DNA of 64,000 nt, taken from Alphaproteobacteria bacterium. GTDB taxonomy: Bacteria > Pseudomonadota > Alphaproteobacteria > Sphingomonadales > Kordiimonadaceae. Below, piece after piece: positions 37,171-45,268 of the stretch. A program made the translations under genes and the position numbers. The first letter of the stretch is position 1. Every line of letters begins with the position of its first letter. The notes beneath the pieces were generated by a model. It did no database searches and was not told the DNA's origin. It saw only the letters and a program-made list of their open reading frames with translations. The stretch is taken from NCBI GenBank assembly GCA_006226495.1, contig SBGU01000021.1, positions 1 to 64,000 of the forward strand. Direction: 5' to 3'.

Positions 37171-37303
37171 TGTCGGGTGACACATAAAGTGCAACAGATG
37201 ACGGTCGATTTCCGCCATTTGAAGTGCGCCTTGCGACCCATTTCTTGCTGCAAATTGACACATAAAGCGCTGCAACCTGAAAGTTTTGACGCATAAAATG
37301 CGA
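37171..37303. repeat. Left end of the Tn7-like transposon
   Basis: Starts with TGTCGG at 37171 and carries GTGACACATAAAGTGCAAC (37177-37195), a diverged copy beginning TTGACACATAAAGCG (37255-37276), and TTGACGCATAAAATGCGA (37286-37303). The first 25 bases match the inverted first 25 bases of the neighbouring right-end-type terminus except for one position. Wider, less regular spacing of three sites is typical of Tn7 left ends. The GACAxATAAAGT core resembles the TnsB-binding site of Tn7. Cargo extends from here to the tns genes, whose own nearby end lies beyond the window. Confidence 0.68.
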
Positions 37304-37466
37304 AAATAGGGAATCGCCTGCGATCGGGCATCAACCCGTTTCGACTGACCCTGATACTGCAATGCAAAGGATGCCTCTAATGTCTGGGCCGGCCACAAGC
37401 TGAGTATCTTCAGTTAAAAACAGCCGATAGTTCCGCAGCAAATCATCGATGGCGTTGGATGCAATA

Positions 37467-37901
37467 TCACTGCACCTGCAAACTGGCACGCAAGCTGGCA
37501 AGAGCACCTTCCGCAGCCTCAATTTCCCGGAGAATATTTGAGCGTTCTCGGTGGTCGATCTTGTTATCCTTCAGACTGTCCTCCACTGCTCGCAAAACGT
37601 CTGCGGCTTCAAGAACGCTATGAGCGGCACCCTTTTCGACACTGCGGCTGGAATCACATTGGGCTACGGGCTTTGGCGCCGCAAAAAAGTTGGTGTCTGC
37701 AAGAAAATAGTCAAAAAAGTCCCGTTCAGGATAATATTTCAAGAGCCTGCGTATTTCGTCGGGTCGAAATTGGGCACGGCCTGCTAGCCTCGAGTAAAAG
37801 TTATGATACTTCATGCCGAGCCTTCCTGCCGCGATCGCCAGCTCCCCGTCGCCAATCTTGCTCAGGTGCCTGTGTACAAGTTGAAAAAAGTCTTCCGCCA
37901 T
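37467..37901 (-). CDS. CII-like phage regulatory protein, putative
   Basis: 144 residues. The N-terminal half (DGELAIAAGRLGMKYHNFYSRLAGRAQFRPDEIRRLLKYYPERDFFDYFL) resembles CII-type phage regulators, with a helix-turn-helix-like segment. The C-terminal half is a charged helix (DVLRAVEDSLKDNKIDHRERSNILREIEAAEGALASL), probably a coiled coil for oligomerisation. It is the first cargo gene inside the left end and could control cargo expression. No other phage genes are present. Confidence 0.5.
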   Translation of the reverse strand: MAEDFFQLVHRHLSKIGDGELAIAAGRLGMKYHNFYSRLAGRAQFRPDEIRRLLKYYPERDFFDYFLADTNFFAAPKPVAQCDSSRSVEKGAAHSVLEAADVLRAVEDSLKDNKIDHRERSNILREIEAAEGALASLRASLQVQ

Positions 37902-37937
37902 ATCGCCCCTCCTGTACGGCTCAAATCAGCGTAATAA

Positions 37938-38771
37938 TCACGCAAAAATATATGTCCCCGGGACAATTTCACGTCGCCGTCCGGAAGATCGGGGGTCTCT
38001 GAAGGACCCTTCCACGAGGCCATACTCTGGCGCTTGAAAGAATATCTCAGCAAGCGCCCTACTCAGATCATCAAACCTCAAGCTTTCGAAGCCAATGACA
38101 CTGACCCGGCGTTGTCGAGCAAAAGTGCCCAGAAATTCGATCGGTTCACGTGCGTAGCGCCCTTTAAACAAATCCAAGCTTGTCACAAGTGTTGCCGTAT
38201 CTCCACGCTGACCGTAGCGCTGGCATCTGAGACGAATCTCCTGCGCGGCAGCAAGCCATGGCTTGCGCCTGTTACTATAGGTCTCAGGCAAATTCCGGTA
38301 GGCTTTGCACGAAACAAAATGCAGCCTTTTTCCGGTACGGGCGACAACATCTATCTCGTTATAGCAGCCGGGCAGCCGCGCCCTCTCAATTTTGACGGAT
38401 ACAGCGACCTCGTCGGCACCCGCCTCGCGGGCCGCAGCCCCCACCAGTTCCTCAAGCCAGGCACCTGTGACATAGGCCCGCGCTTCCGGCAGACGGGCAA
38501 GCATGAGCATCCCTGTGCCTTGTTGCACAATGTAACCGAGATCTATGAGGGCTGCCAAAACAGGTGCGCACAAAGACGGCAAGCGCTCTTTCTCAAACGG
38601 CTGATACATGGTCCGGCTGTTCAGGAACAATTGCCGGATGGGATCAAACCGGTCAAATTCATGCCCAAGCAACTTTGCAAGCTCAAGTCGTTCACCCACC
38701 CGACCGCTTTGGGGAGATGCTGACACAAACCGAGATCGGCGCACATTTAAAAGGCTATCAATTGAGTCCAT
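37938..38771 (-). CDS. Card1/Can2-like (DUF1887) nuclease-domain protein without CARF
   Basis: 277 residues. The C-terminal two thirds resembles the nuclease part of type III CRISPR ancillary nucleases Card1/Can2: GAWLEELV (103-110), CYNEIDVVARTGKRLHFVSCK (NEID 138-141, SCK 154-156). The family normally has E-C-K at the last motif; here the acid is Ser154, which may abolish or alter metal-dependent cleavage. The N-terminal ~95 residues are too short for the CARF domain that senses cyclic oligoadenylate. It lies 3.4 kb from cas6 within the same element, 37 bp from the CII-like gene on the same strand. It may be a decayed or a differently regulated effector. Confidence 0.6.
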   Translation of the reverse strand: MDSIDSLLNVRRSRFVSASPQSGRVGERLELAKLLGHEFDRFDPIRQLFLNSRTMYQPFEKERLPSLCAPVLAALIDLGYIVQQGTGMLMLARLPEARAYVTGAWLEELVGAAAREAGADEVAVSVKIERARLPGCYNEIDVVARTGKRLHFVSCKAYRNLPETYSNRRKPWLAAAQEIRLRCQRYGQRGDTATLVTSLDLFKGRYAREPIEFLGTFARQRRVSVIGFESLRFDDLSRALAEIFFQAPEYGLVEGSFRDPRSSGRRREIVPGTYIFA

Positions 38772-39530
38772 CGAGGATTTCTACCAAAGATTTAACCTAG
38801 CTATACCCGCCTCCTGTAGGCAATGAAAGCAGCTTGCTTTGTGGCGCAACCGGAACGCCCCTTGGTCAGGTCTTTGCATTTGTTTCAAAACGGCAGTCGC
38901 CTTTTGAAGCGGCCACCTGTTGCACACAGCTCCCGATCTTCAAAACAAGGCATCGGATTTGAAAAACCAGGCGGGTCCTTAGCCCCTTTCCCACCACACT
39001 CTTCCGGTATATATGTGGTCAATCGACAGACTTGCTCTGTTGGCCTAAAGGGCTTCGAAACCCTACAAGATCGCTGGTTTCAGCGGGCCACGGCTGGCAC
39101 AGCCGGATGTCAATGCCATGTCCAAGGCAGACATAGTTGCGTTTTGTGACTATGCCGACCTAAAAGCATTGAGGCTCTCTCTTGTGGGCTTTCGAACATC
39201 CGGCTTTGCGAGCCGTGGTTGAAATTGGCACTTTTCATTTGTGCCCGCTCCGCTAAACTTCGCTTGCTTGCATTTGCAAGCGAGGGCTTCGAAACCCTGA
39301 CAAGAGAGACAGGTGGCGCAAGCTGCCGTCAATGTGTCGTGCGCACGCTAGTTGCGCATGCTTTGTTTTGTGTGCGTTTGTGCGCACGGCTTTCTCTTGG
39401 CATTGGTAAAGCGCCCTCTTTCAGTCGGACTGTTTGAGAGAGGACTATACATGCTTGACTATCCCGCCCGTGGCGTAGCCACATTCTTCTTCCTTCACAG
39501 GCAATCCTTCCGGAATGGAAGGACCGCGCC
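38772..39530. other. Gene-poor stretch with short palindromic repeats
   Basis: About 760 bp without a convincing gene. AGGGCTTCGAAACCCT, an almost perfect palindrome, occurs at 39049-39064 and 39283-39298, each followed by a near copy of ACAAGA. A diverged third copy, GGGCTTTCGAACATCC, starts at 39186. CTCTCTTGT (39177-39185) and ACAAGAGAG (39300-39308) are inverted, bracketing about 130 bp like a tiny inverted-repeat element. A further dyad, CTTGC/GCAAG, is near 39262-39282. Confidence 0.5.
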
Positions 39531-39719
39531 ATGATTTTCATCGTCCTGATCTGGATTGCCTGCGCTTTCATTTGCGGGACCATGGCCAGCAGCCGCAATC
39601 GCAGCCCGCTTGGCTGGGGCATTGCAGGCCTCTTTTTCGGCGTTTTTGCCATCCTGCTACTCGCACTGGTAGGGCACCAATATGTCCCCGATCACCGCGA
39701 CCGGGGAGACAGCGCATGA
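39531..39719 (+). CDS. Small two-helix membrane protein
   Basis: 62 residues, almost entirely two hydrophobic segments (MIFIVLIWIACAFICGTMAS and LGWGIAGLFFGVFAILLLALVG) joined by a short charged turn (SSRNRSP), ending in a charged tail. No known domain. The stop overlaps the next start (ATGA), so it is co-translated with the secreted protein that follows. Position and translational coupling support a real gene despite its size. Confidence 0.55.
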   Translation: MIFIVLIWIACAFICGTMASSRNRSPLGWGIAGLFFGVFAILLLALVGHQYVPDHRDRGDSA

Positions 39720-40489
39720 TGACACTCTTGCCACGCATGGGGCTTATGGCATCGGCCGTCTGGCTCCTCCTTTGCGCGACAGCAGAAGATGCGTCCGCGA
39801 AAATCCGTTGGGAGCCGGCATTCCCGCGCCCGCACGGCATTATCCTGACTGACGAGATCAACCAGGAGACCATGGCCTTCTATATCGACAACAAGGACAA
39901 GACGCTTCGCATCGGCGGCAGGTTCCACAAGTACAATTTTGGCGAGGACCTGAGCTATGCGGTCGTCTATGCCAAGGAAATGTTCAATGTCGGCCTGCTC
40001 AATCGAGACACGCTCTATCGCTGCCGAACCAACACCAGCAAGGAAGACCTGAAAAAGATCTCACGGATTGCCCGGGATTCGCAGCTTATTTTTGAAGGAA
40101 AACTGGTCGACTATGACGGCAGGACCTTCCTTCTCGAGGATTGCACCGTGCGGACGGACGTCAATCTGTTCCACCCTGGTGATATCTCGATCATCGAAGG
40201 TACCTGGTGCCACACATATAACGGTACGACCTATTCAACAACCACCTACAGCAGGGCAGAAAACGGACTCTACCGGGAAGTTACGCGATACGACCAAGGC
40301 TATGTACGTGAGGATCTGGTGAAAATTACCAATCGGCACGGTGAGTTGAAAATCACTGTCGTAACTGAAGGGTACCGACCCCATTCGCGCTACAGGACCC
40401 TCGCAGGTCCCATGAAACTGAGTGAGGAATACGCCACCCTCAGCAAGCCCCGATACAACGACCATCGCTGCAAGGTCATCAGCTACTAG
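39716..40489 (+). CDS. Secreted protein of unknown function
   Basis: 257 residues from ATG 39716, with GGGGAG upstream; frames further upstream are shadows. A signal peptide (GLMASAVWLLLCATAEDASA-K) precedes a beta-rich sequence with no recognised domain (FYIDNKDKTLRIGGRFHKYNFGEDLSYAVVY). Four cysteines suggest a disulfide-stabilised fold. It is in one operon with the small membrane protein and the lipoprotein that follow; all three are unrecognised and probably act together in the envelope. Confidence 0.6.
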   Translation: MMTLLPRMGLMASAVWLLLCATAEDASAKIRWEPAFPRPHGIILTDEINQETMAFYIDNKDKTLRIGGRFHKYNFGEDLSYAVVYAKEMFNVGLLNRDTLYRCRTNTSKEDLKKISRIARDSQLIFEGKLVDYDGRTFLLEDCTVRTDVNLFHPGDISIIEGTWCHTYNGTTYSTTTYSRAENGLYREVTRYDQGYVREDLVKITNRHGELKITVVTEGYRPHSRYRTLAGPMKLSEEYATLSKPRYNDHRCKVISY

Positions 40490-40502
40490 AAGGATTTGGA
40501 CC

Positions 40503-41150
40503 ATGAAAAAAATACTCTTGGCAGGCTTTGTGGCGCTCGGGTCATTGTCGGCCTGCAACTCCCTCGCGGTTGACGCCATGATCCGGCAGAATATCGACCC
40601 GGCAGAATATGAAAACATGTCGGACGAAGCGTTCAACGCGCGCACAAAAAGGATGTACAGCGCCACCCTTTCGTCCAAGGGCATCTCACACTACAAGGGG
40701 CCCGGCATGTACTACACCAATGGCCGGAACGGCCAGTTGAATGCCTTTATCGACCCCGATGGCACAACCAGCTACACATTCACCATCACGCGGCTCAACT
40801 ATAACGAACCGGAAAAGCTGGTGTATGACCGCGCCGTTGACCCGCTTGGCACAGAATATCCGGCAGAGGTCAAATACAGCACGATCATCGTCAAACTGCC
40901 GCGCGAATATTTGGAGGAGAACCGGTTCAGCGACATCCTGATGACCGTCTATGAAGCCCGGGAAAGTGCCGAACGCCGGGGCAATCAATCGCAGTCAGGC
41001 ATGTCCATGGCCATGGACATGCTGGGCTGGACAAATTCGAACCCGGACAATGTCAATCTTGAGTTCAGGATTCCGGCTCATTACACCGACCTTTTCCTGA
41101 CAACCGTCGATACACGCGTCGCAGAAGACCGACAGGCCGCCGGTCATTAG
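40503..41150 (+). CDS. Putative lipoprotein
   Basis: 215 residues. The N-terminus MKKILLAGFVALGSLSACNS is a lipoprotein signal with an LSAC lipobox. The mature part is moderately hydrophilic with Tyr-rich beta segments, and no domain is recognised. It follows the secreted protein by 13 bp on the same strand. Probably anchored in the inner leaflet of the outer membrane (Asn after the lipidated Cys, no Asp). Confidence 0.6.
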   Translation: MKKILLAGFVALGSLSACNSLAVDAMIRQNIDPAEYENMSDEAFNARTKRMYSATLSSKGISHYKGPGMYYTNGRNGQLNAFIDPDGTTSYTFTITRLNYNEPEKLVYDRAVDPLGTEYPAEVKYSTIIVKLPREYLEENRFSDILMTVYEARESAERRGNQSQSGMSMAMDMLGWTNSNPDNVNLEFRIPAHYTDLFLTTVDTRVAEDRQAAGH

Positions 41151-41201
41151 GACACCTGCCGGCCTGCTCGCCCAGCCATGCGCGAGCAGGCCGGCAATCA
41201 T

Positions 41202-42080
41202 CTAGCTAAGGCTATAACGTCCAAGGCCATGCGCCACCCCACCGCCGGCATGGCAACTTTCGCCCAGAAGCAACAGGGCAATTGCAAGCGGCGGTGGACG
41301 CTCAAAATCGACCGTCCCGCGCAGACCGAACATCGGTATGGCCATGCCGCCTTGCGCTTTCGAAAAGCGTACCCACGATTCTGCCACCAGGTCCTGCTCG
41401 CATGGCAGCAGGTCGGCCATGGTGCGGCACGTGTGCCAATCCATATGCACGTCCAGGCCCTGCCACCGCGCCAATCCTGAAACACGCCGTGCGACTGACA
41501 AAAAAATGTCCGGCAAATGTGTACCCAACGCATGGCGCCCGCCAAGTTTGACGGGGCTTCTGAACGTCAAGCGCACGAAACGCCCGAAAGGTCGTGGTTC
41601 AAGCATCTCGTGTCGGCTCCACCTGGCGTCTGACACGTGCCAGGGCACAAAAGCTGTGGTGCCCACCGGTCGCAACGGCAGTCCTGTCGCCAACCCGGCA
41701 AGCAAGGCATCGAATGCGTCCTGGCGCCATCGGTCCGCAGCACCAAACAGGGTCAGCCGAATATCTATATGATCACCGTGCGCATCGACCGCCAGGACGA
41801 AGGGTTTTGGGGCCGGGGCGCCATTCCAATATCCCGCAGCCGCGCCAAAAAAAACATCGAAGGCCGATATCTCCTGCCCGTCGGGCGCTATGGCGTGCAA
41901 CTGCCGTCCCCAGGCGCCGCGCACCATGGCCGCAAGCCAGGGCCCTTCTTCCAGTCCGGCTGGTCGGTCACAAACGACATATAACACCGTCTGTCGCCAG
42001 TGGTTCACCATCGCTTCGACCGGCACTGTTTCGACCGGGTTGCCCAAATACCGCGCGAGATCCAGCACTGGGGCCCGCAT
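41202..42080 (-). CDS. cas6: CRISPR repeat endoribonuclease Cas6
   Basis: 292 residues. The C-terminus ends in GGGVAHGLGRYSLS, the Gly-rich RNA-binding loop that defines Cas6. An internal RAMP-like segment (FGRFVRLTFRSPVKLGG, ALGTHLPDIFLSVARRVSGLARW) supports a two-ferredoxin-fold body. Cas6 cuts the repeat to leave the 8-nt 5' handle, here AUUGAAAC if the usual position applies. It starts directly after the cas2 stop and is last in the adaptation operon, separate from the RT-Cas1 protein to which it is sometimes fused in RT-CRISPR systems. Confidence 0.82.
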   Translation of the reverse strand: MRAPVLDLARYLGNPVETVPVEAMVNHWRQTVLYVVCDRPAGLEEGPWLAAMVRGAWGRQLHAIAPDGQEISAFDVFFGAAAGYWNGAPAPKPFVLAVDAHGDHIDIRLTLFGAADRWRQDAFDALLAGLATGLPLRPVGTTAFVPWHVSDARWSRHEMLEPRPFGRFVRLTFRSPVKLGGRHALGTHLPDIFLSVARRVSGLARWQGLDVHMDWHTCRTMADLLPCEQDLVAESWVRFSKAQGGMAIPMFGLRGTVDFERPPPLAIALLLLGESCHAGGGVAHGLGRYSLS

Positions 42081-42368
42081 CTACAATAGCCAATAGCGTG
42101 CGCCGGCACCGATCGCCGGCCCGCCGTAATTGTCGCAATGATCAAGCTGCCGGTCGCCAACGCGGTACAGCCGCAGGCTGTCGCCCGCCAGGAGGTGTGG
42201 CCGCAGCTCCGCCATCAGGGCCCGCGCTGCATGGCGGCTGAGCCTGGCTTCAAATACCGAGCCCTGAACGCGCGCAGCCCGGCTTTCCAGGATGTCAGCC
42301 ACCCGCGCCCGCGCCTTGGTATCGGAAATATCGTAGCAGATCACACACAATTCAGCCCGATCGACCAT
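42081..42368 (-). CDS. cas2: CRISPR-associated endonuclease Cas2
   Basis: 95 residues, with the ferredoxin-like beta-strand one (ELCVICYDISDTKARARVADIL) and the key Asp in CYDIS. It abuts RT-Cas1 (stop at 42369) and Cas6 (42080), so all three are in one operon. Cas2 dimers bridge two Cas1 dimers in the integrase complex. Confidence 0.88.
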   Translation of the reverse strand: MVDRAELCVICYDISDTKARARVADILESRAARVQGSVFEARLSRHAARALMAELRPHLLAGDSLRLYRVGDRQLDHCDNYGGPAIGAGARYWLL

Positions 42369-44396
42369 CTAGAAGTCCATCCGATAGGGTTCGTAGGGCG
42401 TGTCAGCCACATAGCTGTCAGCCAATGCGCGGGCCTGCAAAAGGATAAGGTCGCGCCAACTGATCCTGGCCTTGCCTTGCGGGCTTCTGACCGGGCGCGC
42501 CAGCCATTTCTCATAGTTTGCGATCAGTTTTGTGCCCGAGCCACTGGCAAAGCGCACACCGCCGTCCTGCTTTATGAAATCGTCGCGTCCGAGGACCCGG
42601 TTATTGAACAGATACACGCACAGACCTTCCGCAAGCGGCGCCCGAAATTCCTCCATCAGGTCAAAAGCACAGGCTTCGCGCCCCCTGCCTTCCGCATGCA
42701 GGGTGCCAAAACCCGCGTGCAGCCCGGCGCGGCCGATGGCGGCACCGACATCGCGGCAAAGCAGGGACGCCGTCCAGTCCAGAACGGCATTGACCGGATC
42801 TGGCGCCGGGTGCCGGTCGCGCCGGGCGAACGACCAGCCATGTTCCAGGCTGGCATTCAGCGCACGCCAGTACCGGGACGCGGCTTCGCCTTCCATGCCC
42901 CGCAGGCCATCAAGCGACCGCGCGATCACCAGTTTGCGGCGCAGGTGTGCGATCCTGTCGGTGGCCGCATCGACCATTTCCAGCTTCCGGCGGCGGTTCA
43001 GGCGTTTGAGAAGCGCGTGCATATTGCCCAGCCGCCCCGCCACCACACGGCCGGCATGGGCCAACCTCAGGCCAGCATCCAGCGCATAACGGGCCTGGGC
43101 AAGCTGCAATCGCCCATCGCCCAGCCCTGCCGGGTACAAGGTTCCGGACAACCCCCCCATGCCGTCCAGGAAATGCACGATCACACCTTCATCGGCCAGC
43201 GCCCGCAGGGCTTGGTCTTCGGCTTCAACCCTGTGGCCCAGCTCCAGCCTGCCAACTTCCTTCAGGGGAACCCGCAGCAAAACGGTATCACCTTCCCGCA
43301 CCTCGAGCGCCGTGCCGTGCGCCAGGCCAACCCGCCGGCCTGCCTCCAGCACATAAAGCGGCCGGATAGCAGGCAACCTGCCCGGTGTGCCACTGTCGTC
43401 CGGCATCGGGGCTTGCGCCGCAGTCTCCGGCTTCTTAATCAGGACACTTGGCTGAACCACGGCGCCAGTGTCGTCCCTTGCCTCAGGGCCTTCCGCATCG
43501 GCATCCGGCAAATTGCCCGGGCCATCTGTGGGGGGCTGTTGCACAGGGTCCCCTCCAGGATTGCCCAAACTGTCGACCATCAGGCTGCGCACAAACTTTT
43601 TGCCCAGGAAGCTGAAAGCCTGGTCGAAGCCTACAATGCGGGTCTTGTCGGCATTCAGCGCCAGCCCGTGCGCGGCACACAGGCCCTGCAGGCGTTCCAG
43701 TGCATTTTCTGCTTTCGGCCGGCTTTTGCACAACAGGACAAAATCGTCCGCAAAACGCACAAGGCGCACACCTTGGCCGGCGATGGCTTCGTCGACATCG
43801 TCCAGATACAGGTTGGCCAACAGCGGGCTGATCGGGCTGCCCTGTGGCACACCCACACCTGCATCGCTGCTGGCTTCCAGCCAAAGCGCCACCAGGTCCA
43901 GAACCCGGTCGTCCGCCACATACCGGGCCAATCGGTCCAGCAGCGGCCGGTGCGGAATGCTATCGAAATAATCCTTCAGGTCGCCGTCCACCACCCAGTG
44001 GAAACCCTGCCGGCGCAGCAGGGCGACCCGCCGCGCCGCCTGTTCCGCCGAACGGCCGGGCCGATAGGCAAAGCTGGAATCCTCGAAATGGGGTTCCAAC
44101 ACCGGCGCCAACACCATGGCAGCGCTGGTTTGTGCCACCCGGTCCACCACACAGGGAATGGCCAGTTGCCGCTGGCCGCCTTGGCGCTTCGGTATCATCA
44201 GCCACCGCAAGGGGCCGGGCCGATACAGCCCTGACGCCAGATCGTGCGCCAGGCGCCGCAACCGCAGGTCGCTGTCCGCCGCAAACGCACCGGTGCTGAC
44301 CCCATCGCCGCCCGGCGCGCCTGCGTTGCGATAAACCTTTTGCCAGGCACGGGCCAGGCTGTCTGCGGCGATGATATGGTCGAACAAGGAAGCCAT
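42369..44396 (-). CDS. cas1: Reverse transcriptase-Cas1 fusion
   Basis: 675 residues. RT domain ~1-275: motif A VVDGDLKDYFDSI, GVPQGSPISPLLANLYLDD (B), and the catalytic FADD at 215-218 (Y replaced by F in YxDD), all with intact catalytic aspartates. A low-complexity linker ~276-344 follows. Cas1 domain ~345-675 has E502 (LRGMEGEAASRYW), H567 (GFGTLHAEG) and D579/E582 (FDLMEEFR). RT-Cas1 enzymes can acquire spacers from RNA and then copy them to DNA. The ATG is one base from the first ACCCWGTGGA box of the array 1 leader, and transcription runs away from the array. Confidence 0.95.
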   Translation of the reverse strand: MASLFDHIIAADSLARAWQKVYRNAGAPGGDGVSTGAFAADSDLRLRRLAHDLASGLYRPGPLRWLMIPKRQGGQRQLAIPCVVDRVAQTSAAMVLAPVLEPHFEDSSFAYRPGRSAEQAARRVALLRRQGFHWVVDGDLKDYFDSIPHRPLLDRLARYVADDRVLDLVALWLEASSDAGVGVPQGSPISPLLANLYLDDVDEAIAGQGVRLVRFADDFVLLCKSRPKAENALERLQGLCAAHGLALNADKTRIVGFDQAFSFLGKKFVRSLMVDSLGNPGGDPVQQPPTDGPGNLPDADAEGPEARDDTGAVVQPSVLIKKPETAAQAPMPDDSGTPGRLPAIRPLYVLEAGRRVGLAHGTALEVREGDTVLLRVPLKEVGRLELGHRVEAEDQALRALADEGVIVHFLDGMGGLSGTLYPAGLGDGRLQLAQARYALDAGLRLAHAGRVVAGRLGNMHALLKRLNRRRKLEMVDAATDRIAHLRRKLVIARSLDGLRGMEGEAASRYWRALNASLEHGWSFARRDRHPAPDPVNAVLDWTASLLCRDVGAAIGRAGLHAGFGTLHAEGRGREACAFDLMEEFRAPLAEGLCVYLFNNRVLGRDDFIKQDGGVRFASGSGTKLIANYEKWLARPVRSPQGKARISWRDLILLQARALADSYVADTPYEPYRMDF

Positions 44397-44397
44397 A

Positions 44398-44542
44398 ACC
44401 CAGTGGATTACCTAATATTATATAAGTCAAACACTTTTTTGTATTATAGTGAAAATATGTCGTTCAATATATCAAAAATACATCTACCCTGTGGATATGC
44501 ATCAAAAAACTGTCATCTTGACAAGCAAGTCCGAATGGGGGA
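44398..44542 (+). promoter_or_regulatory. Leader of CRISPR array 1
   Basis: An AT-rich 145-bp leader (from 44398 to the first repeat) with two copies of ACCCWGTGGA: ACCCAGTGGA at 44398-44407 and ACCCTGTGGA at 44486-44495, 88 bp apart. GGGGGAGTCTGA joins leader and repeat. The leader of array 2 has the same two boxes 87 bp apart and a similar junction. The array is transcribed rightwards from here. Each box also resembles a DnaA box on the other strand (TATCCACAGG vs TTATCCACA), which I note without weight. Confidence 0.75.
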
Positions 44543-45175
44543 GTCTGACCGCATTCCGGCAGTGGATGCCGATTGAAACCATGGGCAACACCTCGTAGTC
44601 AGGGGCCTTACGTCTGACCGCATTCCGGCAGTGGATGCCGATTGAAACCCGATGACATAAGTCTCCTTTTTCGGAGGGGTCTGACCGCATTCCGGCAGTG
44701 GATGCCGATTGAAACGTGACGTTTCTGATATCCAATAAATTGGAATGTCTGACCGCATTCCGGCAGTGGATGCCGATTGAAACCGTTAAACTCGGTTACA
44801 ATTTTTTGTACGTGTCTGACCGCATTCCGGCAGTGGATGCCGATTGAAACGCGATCGCGTCAGCGATGGAAAAAAAATGGGTCTAACCGCATTCCGGCAG
44901 TGGATGCCGATTGAAACACGAAGATTTTTACGCATAGTATTCCCCTCTGTCTGACCGCATTCCGGTAGTGGATGCCGATTGAAGCCATGTACAAACATAC
45001 TATCCTCCTCTTATTGTCTGAGCGCATTCCGGCAGTGGATGCCGATTGAAACAACCGGAAGCCCCACGCGGGGCATGGGGGAGTCCAACCGCATTCCGGC
45101 AGTGGATGCCGATTGAAACGGCGAAAAAAGGTCTGCTTTTTATGGCAAGTCTTACCGCATTCCGGCAGGCGAAAC
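44543..45175 (+). CRISPR. CRISPR array 1 (9 full repeats plus a degenerate one)
   Basis: 37-bp repeats start GTCTGACCGCATTCC and end GCCGATTGAAAC, at 44543, 44612, 44679, 44747, 44814, 44881, 44949, 45016 and 45083. A shortened last repeat is at 45149 (loss of about twelve bases). Nine spacers are 29-32 bp. Repeats 6-10 carry point changes (GTCTAACC, GGTAGTGG, GAAGC, GTCTGAGC, GTCCAACC), so the distal, older end is at the right and the leader at the left. The ATTGAAAC ending fits a Cas6-processed type III array read on the plus strand. Confidence 0.97.
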
Positions 45176-45268
45176 CCATGATGGACCGCACGCCTTAGGG
45201 CGCGCGGGACTGCTGTGTGAGCTCGGGCGATGTTCAGGTTTTTGACTTGTGTGCGGCCCGGTGCCCGA

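Noticed and set aside
36946-37296. A 116-codon rightward frame over the transposon-end repeats
   Set aside because: It runs through the inverted binding-site repeats and has no domain; the DNA pattern is explained by the transposon ends.
42138-44234. A 698-codon rightward reading frame opposite RT-Cas1
   Set aside because: It is the antisense shadow of a gene with clear RT and Cas1 motifs. Its own protein is rich in Arg, Pro and Gln with no domain, as expected for the complementary frame of GC-rich coding DNA.
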